Positions 1-5,892 of a stretch of DNA of 6,381 bases are shown one piece after another; position 1 is the first letter of the stretch, and the number at the start of each line of letters is the position of its first letter. Origin of the DNA: Desulfobacter sp. (GTDB taxonomy: Bacteria; Desulfobacterota; Desulfobacteria; Desulfobacterales; Desulfobacteraceae). The translations under genes and the position numbers were made by a program. A model generated the notes under the pieces. That model searched no databases and was not told the DNA's origin. It saw nothing but the letters and a program-made list of their open reading frames with translations. Where the stretch lies: NCBI GenBank assembly GCA_030145005.1, contig JAQYWJ010000130.1, positions 1-6,381 of the forward strand, written 5' to 3'.

Positions 1-693
1 TTCAATGGCAAACCCTTGGCGCCGATAGCAGGGAAGCCCATGATTCACAGGGTTTATGAGCAAGCTATTAAGGCAAAAAATATCGAGAGGGTAATCGTTG
101 CAACTGATGACGACCGCATACTCAAGTTGGTTGAAGGGTTTGGCGGAGAGGCGATCATGACATCCGGCAATCTCAGGTCCGGAACGGACAGGGTTGCTGA
201 AACAGCCAACCTTCTAAACCTTGGTCCCGACGAAGTCATTGTCAACATTCAAGGGGACCAGCCCCTTTTCGAATCCGAATGCCTTGATCAGTTGTTGGCA
301 CCCTTCCAGGCGGATTCTGAACTGACCATGTCCACCCTTGCGGTAAAGCTCAAGGACAAGGATGCCGCCCAGGACCCAGGAAACGTCAAAGTAACATTTG
401 ATAAAAACGGTTTTGCCCTCTACTTTTCACGGTCGCAGATCCCATATGTAAGAGACGAAGGCACAGCGGCCGATATCTACAAGCACCTGGGATTCTATGC
501 CTACAAAAAAAGCTTTTTGGATGCCATCTCCGCGCTTCCCCATTCCACCCTGGAATCCGTTGAAAAACTGGAGCAGCTCAGGGTGCTGGAGTACGGTTAT
601 CGAATCAAGGTGGTCATCACCGGACATGACTCTCCGAGTGTCGATCGGCCCGAAGATATTCCGCCCATTGAAAAGCGTATTCGGGCGAAGTAA
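1..693 (+). CDS. kdsB: 3-deoxy-manno-octulosonate cytidylyltransferase (CMP-Kdo synthetase), 5' partial
   Basis: KdsB couples CTP and Kdo to give CMP-Kdo plus pyrophosphate in the cytoplasm, the activated sugar for the LPS inner core. The frame is open from base 1 and reads FNGKPLAPIAGKPMIHRVYE, matching the family N-terminus just after the usual ARxxSTRLPGKPL region. The true start is therefore upstream, with roughly 15-20 residues missing, and the TTG at 16 is an internal leucine. Conserved blocks follow in order: VATDDDRI, GGEAIMTS...RSGTDRVAE, the nucleotide/metal-binding VNIQGDQP (Asp at 256-258), MSTLAV, NVKVTFDKNGFALYFSRSQIP, HLGFYAY, ESVEKLEQLRVLEYG and the C-terminal VDRPEDI (Asp at 643 and 655). 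The 230 visible residues plus the missing piece agree with the family's usual length of about 250. It ends 2 bp before the kinase gene, suggesting one operon. Family assignment is firm; the upstream part cannot be seen. Confidence 0.96.
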   Translation, partial: FNGKPLAPIAGKPMIHRVYEQAIKAKNIERVIVATDDDRILKLVEGFGGEAIMTSGNLRSGTDRVAETANLLNLGPDEVIVNIQGDQPLFESECLDQLLAPFQADSELTMSTLAVKLKDKDAAQDPGNVKVTFDKNGFALYFSRSQIPYVRDEGTAADIYKHLGFYAYKKSFLDAISALPHSTLESVEKLEQLRVLEYGYRIKVVITGHDSPSVDRPEDIPPIEKRIRAK

Positions 694-695
694 CC

Positions 696-1376
696 GTGTC
701 AAAAATTCATACAATGATCCATGGCTCCTACGCCTTCGGCTGCCGGGGCCGTCTGAGCGCCACAAGTCTGGATCTGCTGATTGATATGTTTCAATCCCCC
801 TCAACGGAAGAAACAGCGATGCTCGAAGGAAGGGTCCGCCCCCGGTTCGCGGCCCTCCCGGAGGCAGGCCCCGTTGTGATAAAGGCGTATAAACGGGGAG
901 GCCTGATCTCCCGGATCAATAAAGACCGGTATTTAAAAATCGGCCGGTTTCGGTCCCAACGAGAGTTCGATTTTCTGATCGCTGCAGGAAAAGCCGGGGT
1001 CAGGGTGCCTGTCCCCGTGGCATATGCAAGCACGGGGTCTCCGTTCTATAAAGCATGGCTGATAACAAAAAAGATAAACAAACACCGCTCTTTTTCAGGA
1101 TTATGCCGAAGAGACCCGGAAAAAGCCATGGCCCTTATGCCGGAAATTTCACGCAACATAAACAGTCTGATAAGAAACAGAATTCATCATGTGGATCTTC
1201 ATCCGGGAAACATTCTCCTGGATGGCAACAACACGATTTTCATCATTGATTTCGACAAAGCCTGCCGGTATTCAAAAAATAAAACCAGGCTGGCCAAGGC
1301 CTATCAAAACCGATGGACACGGGCTGTTCACAAATATAAACTGCCGGAACGCCTATTGGCCCTGGAATTAGATTAG
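696..1376 (+). CDS. Kdo/LPS kinase, KdkA-like (Kdo/WaaP kinase family)
   Basis: A 226-residue small kinase-fold protein, probably an ATP-dependent kinase that phosphorylates Kdo in the LPS inner core at the cytoplasmic side. Visible elements in order are: candidate ATP-binding lysine K63 in VVIKAYKRGGL, then DRYLK and RSQREF with possible helix-C glutamate E90, GVRVPVPVAYA (101-111), catalytic loop HHVDLHPGNIL (Asp167, Asn172) and the DFG-equivalent IIDFDKA (Asp185). The KRGGL-DRYL-REF-VPVPVA string is characteristic of KdkA-type Kdo kinases rather than WaaP. The start is a GTG two bases after the kdsB stop; ATG at 714 is an alternative, and no strong Shine-Dalgarno decides between them. Position directly behind kdsB supports a role on Kdo. 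All key kinase residues are present, so it should be active. The exact acceptor is inferred. A generic InaA/RIO-like kinase annotation would be the alternative. Confidence 0.85.
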   Translation: MSKIHTMIHGSYAFGCRGRLSATSLDLLIDMFQSPSTEETAMLEGRVRPRFAALPEAGPVVIKAYKRGGLISRINKDRYLKIGRFRSQREFDFLIAAGKAGVRVPVPVAYASTGSPFYKAWLITKKINKHRSFSGLCRRDPEKAMALMPEISRNINSLIRNRIHHVDLHPGNILLDGNNTIFIIDFDKACRYSKNKTRLAKAYQNRWTRAVHKYKLPERLLALELD

Positions 1377-1400
1377 GCATTATGCATGTTTTTGGGGATT

Positions 1401-1405
1401 GAGGG
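1401..1405 (+). promoter_or_regulatory. Ribosome binding site of the GT9 gene
   Basis: GAGGG lies 6 nt upstream of the ATG at 1412, good Shine-Dalgarno spacing. It supports that start codon, which places the conserved first beta strand MKILLIKLGALGD at the very N-terminus, as usual for the family. It lies in the 35-bp gap after the kinase gene; I see no convincing promoter in that gap. Confidence 0.7.
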
Positions 1406-1411
1406 TACAGC

Positions 1412-2404
1412 ATGAAAATTTTACTGATAAAACTCGGCGCGCTAGGTGATGTCATCAACACCTTTCCTCTTGTCGTCAATCTGAAAGAACATTTTACCGC
1501 CGAGATTGACTGGCTGGTCGCGCCCTTGAGCTACCCCCTTGTTGCCAACCATCCCTGTGTGGACAACGCCATCCTGTTTGACAAAAAGCGATGGAGACAC
1601 TCCCTGCCCAGGACACTCAGGGAGATGCGGGCAAAAAAGTACGACGTTACCCTGGATCTCCAGCGCATTCTTAAATCAGCGCTTTTTGCCATGGCCTCCA
1701 GAAGCGCCCGCCGCATCGGGTTCAACAAAGAACGATGCAAAGAGCAGACATGGCTGTTTCCCTTTGACCGGATACCGCCCTCGGATCCCCAGGCCCATAT
1801 GATCAACCAGTATTTTGAGTTCTCCGCCCATATGGGAGTTCCCCGAGGAGGGGTATCCTGGATGATTCCGCGGACATCAAAAAAAGTGCCGGGCCTGCCG
1901 GAAAAATACATTGTACTCAATATCGGTGCATCAAGAATAGTCAAACTATGGCCACCGGACCATTTTGCAATCCTTGGAGACCTGATTGACAAAAAATTCC
2001 ATCTGCAGCCGGTTCTCACAGGCGGTCCCGGCGATATTCATTTGGCAAAGCGGATTATGGACAACGTGAACTGCAACATCATTGATCTTACCGGCAGGAC
2101 ATCAATTCCCCAACTGGTTGAGGTGATCGCCGACGCCAGGTGTGTGATCACCTGTGATACCGGCGCCATGCACCTTGCCTCTGCCCTTGGAACCGATCTG
2201 GTGGCGCTCTTCGGATCCACCGACCCGAGACGTACCGGCCCTTTTCGCGGCAGGGTTATCCAAAAAAAGGAGTTGCCCTGTGTACCGTGCAACCGACGGA
2301 AATGTGATGATCCCCAATGCATGAAAGCCATCACACCGGAAGATGTTTTAGATGAGCTTGAATCACTTTTACAGAAAGAAAGACTATGCCTGATCCCAAA
2401 GTAA
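1412..2404 (+). CDS. Glycosyltransferase family 9, ADP-heptose:LPS heptosyltransferase-like
   Basis: A GT9 (Glyco_transf_9) enzyme of 330 residues, a normal length for heptosyltransferases. It most likely moves heptose from ADP-heptose to the LPS core on the cytoplasmic face of the inner membrane. The N-terminal Rossmann domain begins MKILLIKLGALGDVINTFPL, with the conserved catalytic-position Asp13; YDVTLDLQRILKSALF and RRIGF follow. The C-terminal domain starts with YIVLNIGAS (166-174), then KLWPPDHFA (178-186), LTGGPGD, DLTGRTSIPQL and the nucleotide-sugar motif CDTGAMHLASALG (248-260, with D249 and H254). A cysteine group near the end (C290, C293, C298, C303) matches a pattern common in heptosyltransferase II/III-type proteins. 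Which acceptor it uses (WaaC, WaaF or WaaQ role) cannot be told from sequence alone, so no symbol is given. The 3' end overlaps the next gene by 19 nt, suggesting translational coupling. Confidence 0.93.
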   Translation: MKILLIKLGALGDVINTFPLVVNLKEHFTAEIDWLVAPLSYPLVANHPCVDNAILFDKKRWRHSLPRTLREMRAKKYDVTLDLQRILKSALFAMASRSARRIGFNKERCKEQTWLFPFDRIPPSDPQAHMINQYFEFSAHMGVPRGGVSWMIPRTSKKVPGLPEKYIVLNIGASRIVKLWPPDHFAILGDLIDKKFHLQPVLTGGPGDIHLAKRIMDNVNCNIIDLTGRTSIPQLVEVIADARCVITCDTGAMHLASALGTDLVALFGSTDPRRTGPFRGRVIQKKELPCVPCNRRKCDDPQCMKAITPEDVLDELESLLQKERLCLIPK

Positions 2405-3264
2405 CCCTGCTGATCCCAAACTACAAGACACCCGAGTTAACCAAACTGTGCCTGCGCCTCATCCGCAAACACACGGATCCGGGCCTGATCCGGGTTATTG
2501 TCATTGACAACGATTCGAAGGATGCGTCCCTGGAATATCTGCGCTCCCTCACCTGGATCGAACTGATTGAAAGAACCGTGATCCCGGGTGAAAGCCCCTC
2601 TCTGTCTCACTCAAGGGCCCTGGACCTTGCCCTTGAACGGGTAAAGACCCCCTATGTGCTGTCAATCCATACAGACACCTTGGTCCGGCACCCCGACTGG
2701 TTAGCGGTTCTGCTTTCCGAAATAGAAAAAGATCCGAACATTGCCGGTGTGGGGTCATGGAAACTTGAAAAACCCCCTTCCCTTGGAAAAAGAGTCTGGA
2801 AATTGATTGAACTTCCCATGAGAGCCGCCGGACACAGGATTAAAGGAAATGAAAAAAAATTCAGGGAGGTTGAACGCCAGAAAAACAGCCGGTACTACAG
2901 CCTGTTTCAAAACAACAGCGAAGACCTGAACACCAACGGCAATCGTTATTTTTACCTCCGAAGCCATTGTGCCCTCTACCGCATGGACCTGATCAAAAAG
3001 TACAATCTTACCTTTACCGGCGGAGAAGAAACCGCAGGCCATCAGATGCACTGCCTGCTGACGGAAAAAGGACACCGGATGATCTTTCTTTCGGCAAAAT
3101 TCCTGAGCAACTACCTGGTTCATCTCAACCATGCCACCATGATCCTGAATCCGGAACTCGGTTCCAGCAGTAAAACCATTCGAAAGGGATTGAAACGGTG
3201 TGAAAAAGAGCTTAAACGCTTGGATTCCGGGAAAATTTTAAACGAAAACCCCCTTGACTTTTGA
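2386..3264 (+). CDS. Glycosyltransferase family 2 protein
   Basis: A 292-residue GT-A fold glycosyltransferase, expected to use a nucleotide sugar at the cytoplasmic face to extend the core oligosaccharide. The fold is seen in VTLLIPNYKTPELTKLCL (6-23), VIVIDNDSKDASLEYLRSL (37-55), SHSRALDLALERVKTPYVLSI (74-94), HTDT (95-98), the place of the metal-binding DxD, and HPDWLAVLL. Further on are RSHCALYRMDLI (192-203) and GGEETAGHQMH (212-222), the likely acceptor/base region, and HLNHAT (246-251). Two oddities stand out. The DxD position reads HTD, and a charged stretch of about 60 residues (about 130-190, rich in Lys, Arg and Asn) sits between it and the acceptor block. No transmembrane segment is visible. 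ATG 2386 is the only start that keeps the first beta strand; only a weak purine run (AGAAAGAAAG) precedes it. Sugar and acceptor are unknown. Confidence 0.9.
   Translation: MPDPKVTLLIPNYKTPELTKLCLRLIRKHTDPGLIRVIVIDNDSKDASLEYLRSLTWIELIERTVIPGESPSLSHSRALDLALERVKTPYVLSIHTDTLVRHPDWLAVLLSEIEKDPNIAGVGSWKLEKPPSLGKRVWKLIELPMRAAGHRIKGNEKKFREVERQKNSRYYSLFQNNSEDLNTNGNRYFYLRSHCALYRMDLIKKYNLTFTGGEETAGHQMHCLLTEKGHRMIFLSAKFLSNYLVHLNHATMILNPELGSSSKTIRKGLKRCEKELKRLDSGKILNENPLDF
2390..2420 (+). repeat. 11-bp direct repeat across the GT9 stop / GT2 start overlap
   Basis: CTGATCCCAAA occurs at 2390-2400 and again at 2410-2420, a 20-nt period. The first copy lies inside the GT9/GT2 overlap, just before the GT9 stop codon; the second lies within GT2 codons for LLIPN. 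The period is not a multiple of three, so the copies are read in different frames. It could be a remnant of a short duplication or chance. Confidence 0.5.
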
Positions 3265-3274
3265 TTCCCCAAAA

Positions 3275-3281
3275 AAGGTGG
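3275..3281 (+). promoter_or_regulatory. Strong Shine-Dalgarno-like sequence without a matching usual start codon
   Basis: AAGGTGG lies 10 bases after the GT2 stop, in the only sizeable gap of the + strand cluster. In the frame of the GT39 gene the codons at the right distance downstream are ATC (3286) and ATT (3289, 7 nt spacer), not ATG, GTG or TTG. It may serve a rare ATT start, or be unrelated while TTG 3346 is used. The GTG at 3278 overlaps it but is in another frame and stops after 18 codons. Confidence 0.35.
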
Positions 3282-3345
3282 ACACATCATTAATACATTA
3301 TTTGGTCAAAAAAGCTTCCTGTCGGACAATTTAGATGAAGCGTCA

Positions 3346-4854
3346 TTGAACCGGCTCTGCCTTTGGATACCCATAGCGGCTTCCCTGTGCGTAAAACTGA
3401 TTCTGTTATCGTTTCTGCACCAGGGCGCCGTCAATATGGACGGCACTCTGTACATAAACGCAGCCAGACACTTTGCGGCAGGCGACATGGCTGCAGGCCT
3501 TGCCCTCTATCCAATGCCGGCCTACTCCCTGTTGATCGCCTTGACTCACACGATCATCCCGGATTGGATCAGCGCAGCCTATTTTATTTCCATCACCAGC
3601 ATAGTTCTTGCCACAATCCCTCTCTACCATTTGACAAAAAACCTGTTCGGTGTGAAAGCAGCGTTCTGGGCCTGCCTGATTTTCGCTCTTCTGCCCAAGA
3701 TGAACCAATGGTCCCTTTATGTGAGCCGGGATCCGCTGTTTTTATTGATAGCCGCCTGGTTCGTCCTTGTCGCACTGAAATCAACCCGGGAAAAAGGCCT
3801 GTTACTGTTTGGAGCCACATTCTTACTGGCATGGACCGCCATCCTCATCAGGATCGAAGGACTGATTTTTATATTTTTCTACGCTGTCATCCTGATCCGT
3901 CAAGCCGTTACGGCCGACGAACCCAAGGGGCGTCATTATTTAAAGCTTTTGATCTGGCTTTTTCCCCTTGGAGCCGGTCTGATGTCACTGGGTATCACGG
4001 GCGTTCAAGGTATTGGTGTAAACCGTTTCGACCAAGTATATAGATGGATGGCCCCCCTGTTCAACGGCAAATTCCTGAACTTATATTCCCAAATTTACAA
4101 TTTTTTATCAGAGGCTGAAAATCACCCGCCCTTTTCCGGCTGGCATTACAATTTCGCGGCACTTGCAAGACACTATCTGCTGATCATCTATATGATGGGG
4201 ATAATACAGGTGCTGCTGAAAATAATCTCACCCCTCTCATTCATCCCCCTTTACATGGCGCTGAAAAGACCTTTCCCTCAGCAAGGAAAATGGATGCTCT
4301 GGTTAGGCGCCATGTTTATCGCAGCAGTTTACTATTCCCTGTTAACCAGGGATTTTATCGCGACCCGTTTTTTAATGATGCCGGCATTCCTGCTGCTTCC
4401 ATGGATTGGGGCCGGCACAAACGCCCTGTGGATCAAGGCAACCGCGACGTCCTATAATCTCCGGCCCCGGATCCTACTGGCCTCTCTAATACTGCTACCT
4501 GCAGTGTTGACGCTCAGCCTGCCCCGTTCCAATGACAATACGATCCCCAAGGCAGTGGCGTGGCTGTCAAAAAACAGCACGGTTGAAAAGGTCAACATTG
4601 CAACCAACGCCAAAAAAGTGCCTTTTTATGCCGGTCTGGAAACAGACAACAATCCGAACTGGACCGTGGCTGTTTACAAAAATAAAAATTACATGAAAAT
4701 TGAATCTTTTGCCATGAATCAAAACGCAAATATACTGATCCTGAGAAAAAACCACAGGAAACATAAAAAGATGCCCGCCTTCAATCATTTTAATAAAATC
4801 GCCGGATTTGAAACTAAAAGTGAGATAACAACCATCTACGCCCGAACCCCTTAG
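3346..4854 (+). CDS. GT39/PMT-type multi-pass membrane glycosyltransferase
   Basis: A protein of about 502 residues, probably an inner-membrane GT-C glycosyltransferase that transfers a sugar from a polyprenyl-phosphate donor to a periplasmic acceptor, like ArnT and other PMT_2 proteins. Hydrophobic segments lie near residues 5-24, 58-95, 105-117, 130-144, 151-185 (interrupted), 200-222, 276-305, 317-333, 343-360 and 376-392; a soluble C-terminal tail of about 110 residues follows. After the first helix, NMDGTLYINAARHF (30-43) carries Asp32 at the position of the catalytic acidic residue of GT39 enzymes. Other family-like points are SRDPLFLL (127-134), RIEGL (169-173) and RFLMMPAFLLLPW (341-353). 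The start is uncertain: TTG 3346 with weak GAAG at 3337-3340, CTG 3319, or ATT 3289 behind AAGGTGG. ATG 3436 would remove the first helix and is unlikely. Substrate unknown. Confidence 0.85.
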   Translation: MNRLCLWIPIAASLCVKLILLSFLHQGAVNMDGTLYINAARHFAAGDMAAGLALYPMPAYSLLIALTHTIIPDWISAAYFISITSIVLATIPLYHLTKNLFGVKAAFWACLIFALLPKMNQWSLYVSRDPLFLLIAAWFVLVALKSTREKGLLLFGATFLLAWTAILIRIEGLIFIFFYAVILIRQAVTADEPKGRHYLKLLIWLFPLGAGLMSLGITGVQGIGVNRFDQVYRWMAPLFNGKFLNLYSQIYNFLSEAENHPPFSGWHYNFAALARHYLLIIYMMGIIQVLLKIISPLSFIPLYMALKRPFPQQGKWMLWLGAMFIAAVYYSLLTRDFIATRFLMMPAFLLLPWIGAGTNALWIKATATSYNLRPRILLASLILLPAVLTLSLPRSNDNTIPKAVAWLSKNSTVEKVNIATNAKKVPFYAGLETDNNPNWTVAVYKNKNYMKIESFAMNQNANILILRKNHRKHKKMPAFNHFNKIAGFETKSEITTIYARTP

Positions 4855-4856
4855 CC

Positions 4857-4862
4857 AAAAGG
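4857..4862 (+). promoter_or_regulatory. Ribosome binding site of the GT4 gene
   Basis: AAAAGG lies 7 nt before the ATG at 4870, within the 15-bp gap behind the GT39 stop codon. It supports ATG 4870 as the start, which gives the expected N-terminal beta strand KKQPYILFLSK. Confidence 0.6.
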
Positions 4863-4869
4863 TTGTACC

Positions 4870-5868
4870 ATGAAAAAACAACCCTATATTTTATTTCTTT
4901 CCAAAAGCCAGTCAAGCGCATCAACACGGTACAGGAGCTTGAACTACTTTCCCTTTCTAAAACAGGAAGGCCTGAACCCCGTTCACATGAACCCCAAAGG
5001 CAGCCTTTTCCATAAAATAGCCGTGCTCAGGGAGGTCATGAAAGCGGATGTGGTAGTCGTTCTGCGCAAGACCTTTTCTTTTCCCTTTCGCCGCCTTGTT
5101 CAATTCCTGTCAATAAAGCTTGTCTTTGACTTTGATGATGCCATCTTTGCAAAGAGCAGCGGCGGTTCATCAAAACTTCGAATGGACAGATTTAAATCCA
5201 TGCTGGCAAAGGTCGACCATGTCTGGGCGGGAAACCGGTATCTTGCCGAAAACGCCGAGCAATGCACCGATTCGGTTGAGATTCTACCCACGGCCGTGGA
5301 TCTCACCCGCTATAAAACCACTGAAGCCAAACCTGACAACAGTATTGATATTGTATGGATCGGCAGTTCTTCCACCAGGAAATATCTGGAGGATCTGATC
5401 CCAATACTGGAAAAATTAGCTGAAAAAGCACCCCATGTCCGACTTAAAATCATTGCGGATTTTGACCTGGATACCACCCTTCTCACCACAGTGCCCGTAC
5501 AATGGAGCAATGAGAACGAAACCTGTGAACTAGGCGCCAGCCATATCGGCATCGCTGTCATGTCCGACGACCCATGGTCCAGAGGAAAATGCGGATTAAA
5601 GGTGTTGCAGTATATGGCCGCGTCCCTGCCGGTGGTGGTATCCGATGCCGGGGTTCACCGAGAAATTGTGGACCATGGAAAATCAGGATATCTTGTGAAA
5701 GATGAATCCGAATGGCTCTCCGCCCTGACCCGGCTGATCAATAACGAACCGCTCAGGCGCTCCATGGGCGAGCACGGACGTGGGATTGTCGCGGCCCGGT
5801 ACAGCTATGCCACAACGGCCGGACAAATGATCGGCCGGCTTAAATCTTTTCTACAAAAGGCGTGCTGA
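4870..5868 (+). CDS. Glycosyltransferase, GT4 / group 1 type (GT-B fold)
   Basis: A 332-residue cytoplasmic GT-B enzyme, probably a retaining glycosyltransferase adding a sugar to the LPS core or a related glycan. The N-terminal domain has YILFLSKSQSSASTRYR (6-22), the acceptor side, and VFDFDDAIF (85-93), a motif typical of one GT4 subgroup. The C-terminal donor domain begins IDIVWIGSSSTRKYLEDL (159-176) and includes RLKIIADFD, GIAVMSDDPWSRGKCGLKVLQYMAASLPVVVSDAGVHREIV (227-267) and GKSGYLV (270-276). The classical E-x7-E pair is not present: the aligned positions are Gly239 and Gln247. KCGLKVLQYMA in its place is, from general knowledge, a recurring variant, so the protein need not be inactive. 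It is a little shorter than the 350-400 usual for GT4, mainly in the N-terminal domain. It is the last + strand gene, 15 bp behind the GT39 gene. Donor and acceptor are unknown. Confidence 0.9.
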   Translation: MKKQPYILFLSKSQSSASTRYRSLNYFPFLKQEGLNPVHMNPKGSLFHKIAVLREVMKADVVVVLRKTFSFPFRRLVQFLSIKLVFDFDDAIFAKSSGGSSKLRMDRFKSMLAKVDHVWAGNRYLAENAEQCTDSVEILPTAVDLTRYKTTEAKPDNSIDIVWIGSSSTRKYLEDLIPILEKLAEKAPHVRLKIIADFDLDTTLLTTVPVQWSNENETCELGASHIGIAVMSDDPWSRGKCGLKVLQYMAASLPVVVSDAGVHREIVDHGKSGYLVKDESEWLSALTRLINNEPLRRSMGEHGRGIVAARYSYATTAGQMIGRLKSFLQKAC

Positions 5869-5889
5869 TTCCTCAGCCCATCCCCTTTT
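5855..5889. terminator. Possible bidirectional terminator between convergent genes
   Basis: An outer stem pairs AAAAGG (5855-5860) with CCTTTT (5884-5889) and an inner stem pairs GCTGA (5864-5868) with TCAGC (5873-5877) around a TTCC loop. Unpaired bases (CGT against CCATCC) separate them. T runs follow on both strands. It overlaps the end of the GT4 gene and lies in the right place for convergent transcripts, but the stems are short and the internal loop is a weakness. Confidence 0.35.
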
Positions 5890-5892
5890 CTT

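Noticed and set aside
427..804. A 125-codon minus-strand open frame across the kdsB-kinase junction.
   Set aside because: It is antisense to well conserved KdsB residues and has no recognisable motif or ribosome binding site.
1531..2019. A 162-codon open frame on the - strand.
   Set aside because: It lies antisense within the GT9 gene, shows no family motif, and the + strand protein is conserved throughout.
3278..3334. GTG 3278 as the GT39 start with a -1 slip on the A-run at 3308-3313.
   Set aside because: The run lacks a proper slippery heptamer in that frame (GTC AAA AAA), there is no Shine-Dalgarno before the GTG, and TTG or ATT starts need no frameshift.
3262..3346. GT2 and GT39 genes are in the same frame with a single TGA between them, suggesting read-through, selenocysteine insertion or a broken fusion.
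   Set aside because: Both proteins are complete by themselves, 27 stop-free codons can easily occur by chance, there is a Shine-Dalgarno-like site after the TGA, and I see no convincing SECIS-like hairpin.
3363..4043. A 226-codon + strand open frame in another phase inside the GT39 gene.
   Set aside because: Its translation is rich in Arg, Pro, Ser and His without domains, typical of an off-frame shadow; the GT39 frame carries helices and motifs through the same stretch.
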